Source: Pseudoips prasinana
Taxonomy: Eukaryota; Arthropoda; Insecta; Lepidoptera; Nolidae
Direction of reading: 5' to 3'
DNA: 64,000 nt
Assembly (NCBI GenBank): GCA_951640165.1
Contig: OX621238.1
Location: forward strand, 25,754,001-25,818,000
Shown: positions 20,665-30,374 of the stretch, in pieces
How positions within the stretch are numbered: the first letter of the stretch is position 1
Layout of the letters: the number at the start of each line of letters is the position of its first letter
Position numbers and translations under genes: made by a program
Notes under the pieces: generated by a model
Told to the model about the DNA's origin: nothing
The model's input: the letters and a program-made list of their open reading frames with translations, nothing else
Databases searched by the model: none

Positions 20665-20904
20665 TCATAACATGAGGCTTTTGAGTACAGTCCCCTGGCA
20701 ATACAACTGAGCACTGTCTGGAATAAATGCAAGATTACAGGACTTTCCATAAATTTCCTTTCTCACGTAAGCCCTACAATGTTGTATGATACCTACATTG
20801 CGCACTAAATGCCTGGGCATGTGGAGATCTACTGGCCCGTAAGATTTCGTAAAGAGTTTGACGAACGTCAAATGTCTTGCCTTTACAATTCTTTGATCTC
20901 TCAA
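20665..20904 (-). other. Unassigned 79-residue open frame
   Basis: The minus-strand frame (starts MRDQRIVKARHL) has a mixed composition with motifs such as HMPRHLVRNVG. I recognise no family, and neighbouring DNA offers no promoter or obvious splice context. It could be a stray exon, an old mobile-element fragment or chance. Confidence 0.15.
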
Positions 20905-21189
20905 CTATCAACGCAAAGCAACGTTCAGGAATGTGTGGTTAGAGTACCAGTGGTGAAGTGCCAGTATTAATAGTAATCATCCGGTAAGAGAACTTAGATA
21001 ACAAATTTATAAAACTAGATTATAAAAATAAAAACCTACTCATAACAGAATCTAAAATACGAAATAGTTAATATGGTACAAAAGGAATCGTCTTATTTTG
21101 CTGTACCTAGTGACTTCCGAAAACTTCTTGCAAAAGATCTACTTACTTACTTATGATATGGGCAGTAATTACCCTAGTGTCAGAGAAGT

Positions 21190-21372
21190 CCAAGCCTGTC
21201 ATGGCTTAACGACTGACTGCCTAATGGCTACAACCAGACCGACAGCATAACGCGCCCGAAGCACTGAGATGCTCAGAAATTAAACCATATTGGCGGTCAC
21301 CCATCTATTATGGATGGACCGCGAATCTAGTTGCTTAACCTCGCCAATAACTTACGGACCTGTGAGGATGTT
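21190..21372 (-). repeat. 5S-rRNA-derived SINE, copy 2
   Basis: The minus strand reads ggcgaggttaagcaac, then cgcggtcca and agatgggtgaccgcc, again the 5S internal promoter. Downstream are gtgcttcgggcgcg and gctgtcggtc. It continues to a segment (gccattaggcagtcagtcgt) not readable in copy 1. Confidence 0.78.
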
Positions 21373-21394
21373 AAAGTTTTTGGTAGTAATTAAA

Positions 21395-21415
21395 AATATA
21401 TATATATATATATGT

Positions 21416-21500
<85 letters not shown>
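21395..21500. repeat. (TA)n microsatellite
   Basis: About 106 bp of alternating T and A, with one interruption (tgttat) near 21413. Open frames through it encode only Ile/Tyr repeats and are not genes. Confidence 0.97.
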
Positions 21501-21504
<4 letters not shown>

Positions 21505-22088
21505 TATCAATTATTTTTACATCATTAAAATAATATGTAAAACTTTCTATTAAAACCAGATACAATTTTTTTTATATGTACTTACGTGAACTTGACAAAT
21601 ACACAAAGATTGTATGAGGTGCCAAAAACTAATTGTTCGTATTTTACAAACTGGTTTTATTACATTTGTTTAGTTTCATGCATTTGCGCTCCTTAAACTT
21701 ACTCCACTCTATATGTTCCACCATATAGTACACAAGTTGTTAAAATGGTTTGCTATACTGAAAAGTCCACTAAACTATATTAACTAGGTAAGCATAGCGC
21801 CATCTATCTACATCTAAATAAACTTCTTACTAGCCAATGCCACCTTCAGTGGAGCTAGCCGTAAGTACCTAACAGATTAGTAGTAGGTATTGCCTAAATA
21901 TTGACAGTCTAAGATATTGACAGTCTAGACCAAGTAATTAAAAACTGTAAAACCTCACTAACCATATAGAACGTATCTTAAGGAATAAACATCTGTAGTA
22001 TTAAGACTATGAAAATTTTCGTTGCTAGTAGGTAGTTTTATTTAACTATAAAAAGCAAAGGATTTTTAGATAGTACGTACACACGTGT
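21501..22088. other. No recognisable feature
   Basis: Unassigned DNA. Confidence 0.5.
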
Positions 22089-22089
22089 G

Positions 22090-22123
<34 letters not shown>
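22089..22123. repeat. (TG)n microsatellite
   Basis: About 17 TG dinucleotides following a mixed acacacgtgtgcatg lead. Confidence 0.95.
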
Positions 22124-22126
<3 letters not shown>

Positions 22127-22799
22127 TAAATAGGGTTTCTTAATCTTTATAAAATAGAAAATTGGCGCTGTAGCGCTTAACGATTTTGAGTAGTAACAAA
22201 ATATCAAAACTACGATTTTGAACTATGTAAATGTTTGATGCCAAACGTGGCAATATTAGCATATTGCTCGTTTAATAGTGATTGTAGGAATTACTTGTCC
22301 GGTGAAACAGTCAAAGCCTCTTAGGGTAACTGTAGACGTTATTCGCTGCTTCACCGGACAATGTTAAAAATGAATAATAACTTAGGATTAATGTACATTA
22401 ATCCAAATCTGAGGCAGTAGTTAAGATAGTCTACTGTCTACGACTTTGGCACCCTCGTTCGATGTCCTTACAGGACACATAAGTCTAAAAACCAATAGCA
22501 AAAGTGTACAGGTAAATATCTAGCTTATACATATCTAGAATCGATATCATGGATTTAGTGTATGTATTCCAAATTATTGGCTGGCCTCTGCTGGCCGCAA
22601 CTAGCTCAACATAGATATTTAATATTAATAATAACCTTCACGGAAGGAGGGGTCTTGCATACAATTTATTTTATTTATTATTCTTCATTAACTGTTACTA
22701 CCTCAAATTGTTTATTGCTTTTATTTTTCATATTTTAAATTTGTAACATACTAGCGAGAAAGGCTATTTATTTTATTATTCTAAAAATGCTTTATCGTT
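22124..22799. other. No gene; one hairpin
   Basis: Unassigned DNA. Inverted pair ttgtccggtgaa and ttcaccggacaa lies at about 22295-22360, possibly the ends of a tiny foldback element. Confidence 0.45.
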
Positions 22800-22907
22800 A
22801 AAATAAACACAAACTAAAACTGATAATAGAAACTGCTTCAGCTATCGGAATAGTAATTCCTTTGTACAAAGAGTAAACTAAACCGGAAGCAGTGGGATAG
22901 ATGCACT
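22800..22907. repeat. Left flank of LTR element, duplicated near 29940-30039
   Basis: It shares actgataatagaaact, aaaccggaagcagtggga and tagatgc with 29940-30035. The right flank continues the match after the LTR element (29344 onward equals about 30040 onward). So the LTR element landed in one copy of an older repeat. Confidence 0.8.
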
Positions 22908-23711
22908 TGATAGATTATTCAGAATATTTTGCCTAAATACTAAAACAATTATAAAAAAAAATAGTACGTTTAAATATGTTTATGTCTCATTTGTTGAAGA
23001 AATTATGTCACTAACAAACTGTGTTACAAATCTAATTCGTTTTTATATCAGTGTTATTTATAAAGTAGATTAAGGTTAAATTAAAATAAAAATAAGATTA
23101 ATTTTAGAGCTATTTACATGTTTAAATGAATATAAAATATAAATTATGATTTAACAACATTATTAGCAAAAAGTAGCAGTACGATTATAACCTCTTTTAA
23201 AAAACGTGGCCGCCAGACTTGTTTGTTCACTAGTATAAAAGGGCCCCGGTCAGACGGATCGACACACTTCTTAGTCGGCCGTCGAACCGAACGGAGCTCC
23301 GTGTTTGTGTTGCCACCTAAAAGCTGAGTATACTTTAATATATTATTACTGTTAAATTATTAATATTGGTATTACTGTGAAATTATTAAAATTAGCATTA
23401 ATTAATTGTATTGAACTATTCTTGTTTTAATATTTTATTTTTTAGCCGATGTATTATATACGAATTGATTAATTAAATTATACTATCCAATGAAATATGA
23501 TTTCTTTTAAATATTTCCCCATAAACATTAACTAATATAAGAGATCGTTATTGGAGATACATTGTTATTAAATAACATTGTATACATTTAAAATATTAAT
23601 CCATACATAATATTCTAACAGATAGGTATATATATAATGAATTAATATTAAATATACATATATCTACATATAGATGGAAAATATTATGTAGTTATATGAA
23701 TTAAACTATTA
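22908..23711 (+). repeat. 5' LTR
   Basis: 804 bp, starting tgatagattattcag and ending aattaaactatta. It carries the promoter and termination signals of the element. It is the intact reference for the right LTR. Confidence 0.95.
23234..23240 (+). promoter_or_regulatory. Candidate TATA box of 5' LTR
   Basis: tataaaa is followed by a GC-rich stretch (gggccccggtcag). It is the only canonical TATA box I see in the LTR that is followed by a change in base composition. The start site is inferred to lie within about 20-40 bases downstream. Confidence 0.5.
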
Positions 23712-23730
23712 TCAGAAGTGGGATTCGAAC
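23712..23730 (+). promoter_or_regulatory. Primer binding site, tRNA-Leu-like
   Basis: Directly after the LTR, tcagaagtgggattcgaac is complementary to the T-arm and acceptor strand of an insect tRNA-Leu type sequence (recognised from memory, not searched). The match seems to start a few bases inside the tRNA 3' end. This tRNA starts minus-strand DNA synthesis. Confidence 0.65.
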
Positions 23731-23782
23731 AAAAAGACTAATGTGTTATATGTTTCCAGATATTTGTGAGCGTGGTTTCATA

Positions 23783-25396
23783 ATGGATCCTACGGTTCTT
23801 GAAAGCCTACTGAAGACAATTCAAGCTGCATTAACGGATAAGCGTCGAGGCGACGATGTCATCCTGCCGCCTTTTGATCCAGAGAAAAACGAAAATGGAG
23901 CTGATAGCTGGTGTCGCTCCATCAGCTCTATTGCTGAGGACATGGGATGGAGTGATATAACAACGGTTGCTAAGGCAGGTAAGGCCTTAAAAGGTTCTGC
24001 TTTATTGTGGTACGAGACTTGGGATCCTGAGGAGGGTAGAACATGGAATGTTTTTAAAACGACTTTGACTGACTTATACCCAGAAAAACGTAACCTTTCT
24101 GAAAAACTATCTAAAGCAGTATTATTGACCTCCGACACCACAGACTCGTACTGTGAATACGCCAGGGAAAAACTAAGATTATTTAAGCAAACTAAAATAG
24201 CGTTTACCGAATTACAATTAGTAGAACTTATCTGTGGGGGCATACATGATATGACGGTTAAAATGGCAGCACACAACAGTCGTGTTAAAACCACCGCCGA
24301 ATTAATCTCGTTATTTACAACATATGCCAAAGTTCCTAAAAAGCGACCATTAGATCACAAAACTGAATCCTTATCCACTGCTAGTAGTCATAAACGATCT
24401 AGAATAGAAGATAAACGTTGTTTTCTGTGTAATAAACTGGGGCACACTCGTGCTCAGTGTTTTCATAACCCAAATCGTGAAACCCATCAGCCCAAAGCTT
24501 CTACTTCATCGTCAACTCATCATCCCGTTCAATGTACATACTGTAAAAAGGTGGGTCATGCTGAAAATGTATGTTTCTTTAAGAAACGAGCTAATAATTC
24601 TATAAATAATACAACGGATGGTAAAAATGATGTAAACTGTTTTGCTAAAGTTCATAACCTCAAATTAACAAAAATCGACATTAAAGATGTGACTTTGGAC
24701 GCTCTTATTGACACTGGTGCTACATGTAGTATCATTAAAGACTCTATAGCCAAACGACTAGACTGTAATCTGGATCCCCATTACACCACACTTAGCGGAA
24801 TTGGGAATGGTATCTTACACATTTTTGGTAAAATCACTGTACCTGTAAAATTTAATGAAATTTGTATCGAAATAGAGTTTAACGTCGCTAGAGATAGTGA
24901 ATTCCATTATGATTGCTTGATAGGTTGTGATATTGTGCAATACTCCGATATTTCTGTTATTGTGGATTCCATGGGTTGTAGGGTGACTCGTAGAGTAACT
25001 CCATTATTGACTGACGTTGTTAACTATACAGAGACTAGTACTGATGAGTTAGGACTACTGAATAATTTGATTAGTCATTTAGATACTGGCCTTCCGACAA
25101 AAATAAAAACAGTCTTTGATAAATTTCCATCTGTATTACCCTCTGAACACAACATTGGGACTGTGAAAACTGGTACATTACATCTACGTCTAAAACGAGA
25201 CGAAGTTGTAAATTATAGACCTTATAGACTAGCACCTGTTGAGAGAGAAAAAGTCAATGAAATTTGTAAAGATCTTTTAAATAAAAATATAATCCGAGAA
25301 AGTGATTCCCCCTATGCTAGCCCTGTTTTACTTGTGAAAAAAAAAACGGAACTGACCGAATGTGCGTCGATTTTAGAGCCCTTAATAAAATTATAG
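23783..25396 (+). CDS. Gag, protease and start of reverse transcriptase
   Basis: Gag packages the element RNA, and the aspartic protease cuts the polyprotein. I prefer the ATG at 23783 (MDPTVLESLL) over 23741 as the more usual gag start. Numbering from 23741: two CCHC zinc knuckles at about residues 227-240 (CFLCNKLGHTRAQC) and 265-278 (CTYCKKVGHAENVC), protease active site LIDTGATCSII with Asp324, then the RT entry region (YRPYRLAPVEREKV, SPYASPVLLVK). Gag and pol share one frame with no shift site between them. The frame is lost in a run of ten A at 25336-25345. The stop at 25394-25396 follows some 17 out-of-frame residues. Confidence 0.9.
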   Translation: MDPTVLESLLKTIQAALTDKRRGDDVILPPFDPEKNENGADSWCRSISSIAEDMGWSDITTVAKAGKALKGSALLWYETWDPEEGRTWNVFKTTLTDLYPEKRNLSEKLSKAVLLTSDTTDSYCEYAREKLRLFKQTKIAFTELQLVELICGGIHDMTVKMAAHNSRVKTTAELISLFTTYAKVPKKRPLDHKTESLSTASSHKRSRIEDKRCFLCNKLGHTRAQCFHNPNRETHQPKASTSSSTHHPVQCTYCKKVGHAENVCFFKKRANNSINNTTDGKNDVNCFAKVHNLKLTKIDIKDVTLDALIDTGATCSIIKDSIAKRLDCNLDPHYTTLSGIGNGILHIFGKITVPVKFNEICIEIEFNVARDSEFHYDCLIGCDIVQYSDISVIVDSMGCRVTRRVTPLLTDVVNYTETSTDELGLLNNLISHLDTGLPTKIKTVFDKFPSVLPSEHNIGTVKTGTLHLRLKRDEVVNYRPYRLAPVEREKVNEICKDLLNKNIIRESDSPYASPVLLVKKKTELTECASILEPLIKL

Positions 25397-25638
25397 AAAA
25401 GGAAAGATATCCTCTCCCTCTGATTGAGGACCAACTTGATAGATTGGGTAACTCTAAATATTACATTTCCATAGATATGAAAAGTGGATTTCACCAAATT
25501 CCCGTGTTTGAAGACTCTATTAAATATACTGCTTTCGTTACTCCAGATAATCATTACGAGTTTATAAAAATGCTATTTGGTATTTGTAATGGTCCATCTG
25601 TTTTTCAAAAAGCCATCAGCAAAGCTGTCCAGCACTAA
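25346..25638 (+). pseudogene. Reverse transcriptase palm, displaced frame
   Basis: The RT continues in another frame just after the A run: MCVDFRALNKI, YPLPLIEDQLDRLG and SIDMKSGFHQIP (contains the first catalytic Asp), then FGICNGPSVFQKAI. It ends at a TAA (25636-25638) where a second small indel breaks the frame before the catalytic YIDD. Both breaks could be mutations or, for the homopolymer, a sequencing error. Confidence 0.88.
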
Positions 25639-25640
25639 AA

Positions 25641-27722
25641 TTTCTATTAGTGTATATTGATGATCTGTTGATTCCTTTTAAGACTGAATCGGAAGGTTTA
25701 CAATACTTAGAACTAACTTTAGATGCTCTTAGTGTAGCTGGATTTACTATAAATTTAAAAAAATGCAAAATTTTTGTAAATGAAATAGATTATTTGGGTC
25801 GAAATGTCTCTGAAGAAGGAATAAAACCAAGTCAAAGTAAAGTTATTGCTTTAACCAACTCTCCTACTCCTACATCTATCAGGGAGGTACGACAATGTAT
25901 GGCATTGGCCAGTTATTTTCGTAGGTTTATACCAGAATTCGCCACAAAGACTGCTAGTATCACCAAATTAACAAAGAAAGACCAAAAATGGGAATGGGGC
26001 GAGGAACAAACGAAAGCCAAAGAATACGTAATAAGACACTTAATATCAAAACCTCTTTTAACTGTATTTGATCCAAAATTACAGACTGAATTACATACAG
26101 ACGCTAGTTCCATAGGGTACGGAGCTATATTACTGCAAAAACTAAATAATCAAAATAGAGTGGTAGCATATTTTAGCAAACGTACTACCCCTACTGAATC
26201 CAAATATTGTTCATACGATTTAGAAACATTAGCCATTTATAATGCCCTTAGACATTTTAGAGTGTATTTATTGGGTATAAATTTTACTATAGTGACAGAC
26301 TGCAATTCTATCAAATCTACTATGACAAAAAAGGACTTGTCCCCTCGTGTAGCTAGATGGTGGACCTTTATGCAAGACTTTCAGTTCCAAATCTCGTATA
26401 AAAAGGGAACATTTGTGCAACATGTTGATTACTTAAGTCGCAACCCAGTAACTGTAAAACCTTCAGTTAATATTATTGAAAATTTAAATTCTGATCCACC
26501 ATCATGGTTAAAAGTTGCTCAACAAAATGATCATGAAACTCAAGACTTATTAAACAAAGTTAGGATCGGTGACATTGATGTTAACCAGTATGTTATTATT
26601 AACGACTTATTACATTACAAAACTGACTTCGACGATATACCAAAATTATTTGTTCCAAAGGGGTACAGGTTGAGTATGCTGCGACTCTATCATGACGAGA
26701 ATTGTCACGTAGGTTATGATAAAACACTTAATAAACTCAAAGAACATTTTTGGTTTCCTAGCATTGCAGCTTTTACAAAAAAATATATATCTCATTGTTT
26801 GATTTGCACATCTCGGAAAGGTCATTCAGGACCTAAACAAGGTTTACTCCACCCTTTAGTGAAAACTATTCCCTTTCATACATTGCATCTCGATTGTACC
26901 GGACCATTTCGGCAGTCCGAGGAAGGATATAAGCACATTTTGTTAGTTGTCGATGGTTTTACAAAGTTTTGTATTCTAAAACCACTTAAGAATTTAGGAG
27001 GGCAGGAATTAGTATTTGTTTTACGCGAGACAATTACGTTATTTGGCACCCCTTCCCTGATAATTACAGACAGAGGAACAAACTTTTCTTCAAACAATGT
27101 ACAGTCACTATTTAGAGAATTGCAAATTCGTCATCGTATGATATCTACCGGTACTCCTCGCAGTAATGGTCAAGTTGAACGTTATGTAGCGACAGTTATA
27201 AACATGCTAACTACAACAATTAAAGAGACTGCAGAATGGCCAAACTCTCTTTGGAATGTACAGCAATCTCTTAATACTACCATTCAAAAAACTACGGGAT
27301 TTTCGCCAGTTAGACTGTTGATAGGTAGAGAAGGAAACATACCTCCCATACAAGCTCGCTTAGATGACGTGACAAGTGTATCCAGTCAACCCCATATTAA
27401 TGTAAATGCTGACCGTGACTTAGCCCGACAAAGACTTGATGAAAGCGCTACTAAATTTAAAGACCGATTTGACAATACTAGACGAAATAATAAAACATAT
27501 TCTGCTGGAGATACTGTTTACGTAAGCCAAGATCATAGACGTCATGACAAACTTGCCCCTAAATTTAAAGGTCCTTATGAAATAATAGAGGTGCTAGAAA
27601 ATGATAGATTTAGACTACAGGGTCAAAATAATAGTAGGGCTATTACAGTAGCTAAAGAGAAATTACGAGCTTGGCCAGGCGAATGGCTAGAACAAAACAT
27701 CTCTTTTGAAGAATCTTTGTAA
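25641..27722 (+). CDS. Reverse transcriptase end, RNase H and integrase
   Basis: The frame resumes with LVYIDDLL (catalytic YIDD at 25653-25664). RNase H has HTDASSIGYG (Asp at 26100-26102) and later VTDCNSIKS. Integrase has an HHCC zinc domain (HDENCHVGYDK to HCLIC) and a D,D35E core: HLDCTGPF (Asp 26892), ITDRGTNFSS (Asp 27069), GQVERY (Glu 27177). It ends with a GPY/F-type module (FKGPYEIIEVLENDRFRL). No chromodomain or env follows. The length is normal for the C-terminal two thirds of pol. The track-style start at 25650 is not a real initiation site. Confidence 0.92.
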   Translation, partial: FLLVYIDDLLIPFKTESEGLQYLELTLDALSVAGFTINLKKCKIFVNEIDYLGRNVSEEGIKPSQSKVIALTNSPTPTSIREVRQCMALASYFRRFIPEFATKTASITKLTKKDQKWEWGEEQTKAKEYVIRHLISKPLLTVFDPKLQTELHTDASSIGYGAILLQKLNNQNRVVAYFSKRTTPTESKYCSYDLETLAIYNALRHFRVYLLGINFTIVTDCNSIKSTMTKKDLSPRVARWWTFMQDFQFQISYKKGTFVQHVDYLSRNPVTVKPSVNIIENLNSDPPSWLKVAQQNDHETQDLLNKVRIGDIDVNQYVIINDLLHYKTDFDDIPKLFVPKGYRLSMLRLYHDENCHVGYDKTLNKLKEHFWFPSIAAFTKKYISHCLICTSRKGHSGPKQGLLHPLVKTIPFHTLHLDCTGPFRQSEEGYKHILLVVDGFTKFCILKPLKNLGGQELVFVLRETITLFGTPSLIITDRGTNFSSNNVQSLFRELQIRHRMISTGTPRSNGQVERYVATVINMLTTTIKETAEWPNSLWNVQQSLNTTIQKTTGFSPVRLLIGREGNIPPIQARLDDVTSVSSQPHINVNADRDLARQRLDESATKFKDRFDNTRRNNKTYSAGDTVYVSQDHRRHDKLAPKFKGPYEIIEVLENDRFRLQGQNNSRAITVAKEKLRAWPGEWLEQNISFEESL

Positions 27723-28239
27723 ATTTGATCCGTGATAGATTAATATTATAAGATATTTTCATTGTTATTTCTGCTTGAAAAACGAAAGATAGTAATTCAA
27801 TAGAGATGTATTTATATTGTATACAGATATTTATGTTGATTGTGATAACTCTTTATTATATATTTTGTTTTACGTAAGACATAGACATATTTAATGATTT
27901 TACCGCTGGTCGGCTTTTAACCAGATATTAACCTGAATATCATACTGCGGCGGGTGATAGGGTTGATATGTCATGGTTAGAAGTCACAAAAAAAAAAAGA
28001 GAATGGAAAAGAAAAAAAAAAGAGAAATGTACCGCTGGTCGATCTTTGCCCTGATACTTCACTGAAATTCACACTGCAGCGGGTGATAGGTGCTTGTATG
28101 CCAAGGCCAAAGATCAAAACTGCTGGTTAACTAAAGGTTAATGCAGCAGGTGCTAAAACAAAAAGGAGAATATTATATAAAAAGACATACAGACTAATAT
28201 AAAAGGTACTTCGAGAGCGAAGTACTGGTCAGTCTGGCC
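27723..28239 (+). other. 3' untranslated region of LTR element
   Basis: There is no open frame of note. Two imperfect copies of accgctggtcg...gcgggtgatagg lie at about 27902-27990 and 28030-28110. A purine-rich run (27988-28027, aaagagaatggaaaag and similar) lies about 210 bases before the 3' LTR instead of touching it. Confidence 0.7.
28198..28232 (+). promoter_or_regulatory. Core-promoter-like pair before the 3' LTR
   Basis: TATAAAA (28198-28204) is followed, 32 bases from its first base, by TCAGT (28228-28232), the insect initiator. A short hairpin gtacttcg...cgaagtac lies between. It may be chance or an internal promoter. Confidence 0.3.
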
Positions 28240-29339
28240 GTGATAGATTATTCAGAATATTTTGCCTAAATACTAAAACAATTATAAAAAAAAATAGTAC
28301 GTTTAAATATGTTTATGTCTCATTTGTTGAAGAAATTATGTCACTAACAAACTGTGTTACAAATCTAATTCGATTTTATATCAGTGTTATTTATAAAGTA
28401 GATTAAGGTTAAATTAAAATAAAAATAAGATTAATTTTAGAGCTATTTACATGTTTAAATGAATATAAAATATAAATTATGATTTAACAACATTATTAGC
28501 AAAAAGTAGCAGTACGATTATAACCTCTTTTAAAAAACGTGGCCGCCAGACTTGTTTGTTCACTAGTATAAAAGGGCCCCGGTCAGACGGATCGACTTCG
28601 TACCGATAAAAAGCCCCCCTCAACGCGGACGGGGGGCCGCGTCATGTCATTAACGTAGAGCGAAAGTTGCACTAAACTCCCTAAAAACCATGATCTCTCG
28701 CCCTCTCCCCGTCAGTATCCGCCCAGAGCCGAGGTTCGAACCCCACAGGGGGTGCCCTCCGGCGCGGGTACTTAGTTTGTAGTCTATATTTGCTAGGCCG
28801 GTTAGAGCCCACGCTCACCCCTACTGCCCGGTGAAGCAGGAAAAGCCGTAAGCCTACTGCACGCGTCACGTTAAAAAAAAAAAGGATCGACACACTTCTT
28901 AGTCGGCCGTCGAACCGAACGGAGCTCCGTGTTTGTGTTGCCACCTAAAAGCTGAGTATACTTTAATATATTATTACTGTTAAATTATTAATATTGGTAT
29001 TACTGTGAAATTATTAAAATTAGCATTAATTAATTATATTGAACTATTCTTGTTTTAATATTTTATTTTTCAGCCGATGTATTATATACGAATTGATTAA
29101 TTAAATTATACTATCCAATGAAATATGATTTCTTTTAAATATTTCCCCATAAACATTAACTAATATAAGAAATCGTTATTGGAGATACATTGTTATTAAA
29201 TAACATTGTATACATTTAAAATATTAATCCATACATAATATTCTAAAAGATAGGTATATATATAATGAATTAATATTAAATATACATATATCTACATATA
29301 GATGGAAAATATTATGTAGTTATATGAATTAAACTATTA
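28240..29339 (+). repeat. 3' LTR carrying an insertion
   Basis: It is 1,100 bp, with the same ends as the 5' LTR. The excess over 804 bp is the retroposon at 28597-28883 plus its duplicated target. Outside that, about five substitutions separate it from the 5' LTR. Confidence 0.93.
28597..28883 (+). mobile_element. Poly(A)-tailed retroposon inside the 3' LTR
   Basis: A 287-bp insert ending in A11, flanked by ggatcgac (28589-28596 and 28884-28891). It contains a tRNA-like B box in gaggttcgaacccc. It shares the order ggttcgaacccc, ttagtttgtagt, tttgctag and tgcccggtgaagcagg with 40515-40640, so it belongs to a dispersed family. It lies about 25 bases after the LTR TATA box and would separate it from downstream LTR sequence. 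Confidence 0.85.
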
Positions 29340-29520
29340 CACTCTAGTGTTGCTAAAACAATCGGACAGGAAGTCAACAAATAACCTAGTATTTACTGAT
29401 CCAAATCAAATATCAAAATACTGATACAATATCAGTATCAATTTCATATGAGATATTCGGTCTATAGATCATTAACAGTGTAAAAGTGTACGCGCAAATA
29501 TCTAGCTTCGCTATTATTAT
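29340..29520. other. Right flank of the LTR insertion
   Basis: It continues the target repeat (cactctagtgttgctaaaac), matching 30038 onward. Confidence 0.7.
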
Positions 29521-29836
29521 ATACTAGCTGTGCCCCGCGGTTTTACCCGCGTTAAACTTTATAAATGATTACAGCTCCTCCCCCGTAGGTGATAGCGTGA
29601 TAATATGTAGCCTATATGTTGACCCGACCTCTTAGTAATATTCATGCGTGAAGTTAATCCATACAGTACTTTTTGAGTTTAGCTCGGACATACATACAGA
29701 CATACATAAACAGACAAAAATTCTAAAAACTATATTTTTAGCTTCGATATCGATGGTAGATCACGCCCCAAGTAACCTTTTTAAAAAATATTCAATGTAC
29801 AGTTTTGACTTTCCTACGATTTTATTATATGTATAG
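29521..29836 (-). mobile_element. Helitron-like element, copy in minus orientation
   Basis: The plus strand starts actagctgtgccccgcggtt, then ttacccgcg; complemented, this is a hairpin followed by ctag and t, a Helitron 3' end. It runs to cgattttattatatgtatag at the other side. An inverted relative is at 30375-30697. No protein is encoded. Confidence 0.6.
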
Positions 29837-29939
29837 ATAATAATTAGAATATATATTATATATTCAAATTTATTATTATTATATTATACAAATATTATTA
29901 TTTTATATATTCTAAACTATTAAATGCTTAATCATTAAC
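29837..29939. other. AT-rich spacer
   Basis: Mostly A and T; nothing recognised. Confidence 0.5.
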
Positions 29940-30165
29940 ATAAACACGAACTAAAACTGATAATAGAAACTTCCCCAGCTATCGGTATGGTTAATCCTAT
30001 GCACAAAGAGTAAAGTAAACCGGAAGCAGTGGGATAGATGCGCTCTAGTGTTGCTAAAGCAATCGGGAAGGAAATCTGGTAGAAACCTAGTATTTACTGA
30101 TCCAAATCAAACATCAAAATACTTATGAAGTATCGGTGTCAATTTATAACCAAAATATAAGTTAT
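29940..30165. repeat. Unoccupied relative of the LTR element's target
   Basis: It matches 22800-22907 and then 29340-29440 as one uninterrupted stretch. The junction gatgcgctctag stands where the occupied copy has gatgcact, the element, then cactctag. This supports the boundaries and the 4-bp target duplication. Confidence 0.85.
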
Positions 30166-30355
30166 CTGGTTTCCTTAGTGTTGTACTATGGAAACCAGAT
30201 AACTGATATACTACTTTTCTTTTTAAATATATACCTATATAGATAATTACACCCAGACTCAGGACGAACAAACATCTGTTTTGGGTGGGAATCACGACCT
30301 GAGCTGAAAGGCAAGCATTTATCAACCACGCACGCCAACGAGCCCGTCAGCCGAT
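30166..30355 (-). repeat. SINE-B with local inverted duplication
   Basis: A minus-strand SINE-B (head caacgagcccg side at 30340). Its 3' region is replaced: agttatctggtttcc at 30169 and its complement at 30188-30202 form a 15-bp hairpin. Confidence 0.78.
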
Positions 30356-30374
30356 ACATTATGTGATATTTGTT

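Larger units (their letters stand above)
22908..29339 (+). mobile_element. Ty3/gypsy LTR retrotransposon
   Basis: A 6,432-bp element with LTRs at 22908-23711 and 28240-29339, a 4-bp target duplication CACT (22904-22907 and 29340-29343), and the order gag, protease, RT, RNase H, integrase. LTRs begin tgatag and end ctatta. Discounting an insert in the right LTR, I count about five substitutions between the two, so insertion is recent. pol has two frameshifts. No env is present. Confidence 0.95.

Noticed and set aside
21290..21565. Open frames on both strands through (TA)n
   Set aside because: They encode alternating Ile and Tyr produced by the microsatellite; no gene.
23821..24330. 169-residue minus-strand frame in the LTR element
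   Set aside because: Antisense to gag, which has zinc knuckles and normal order.
27723..28239. env gene making the LTR element a retrovirus
   Set aside because: No open frame or membrane-protein features between integrase and the 3' LTR.
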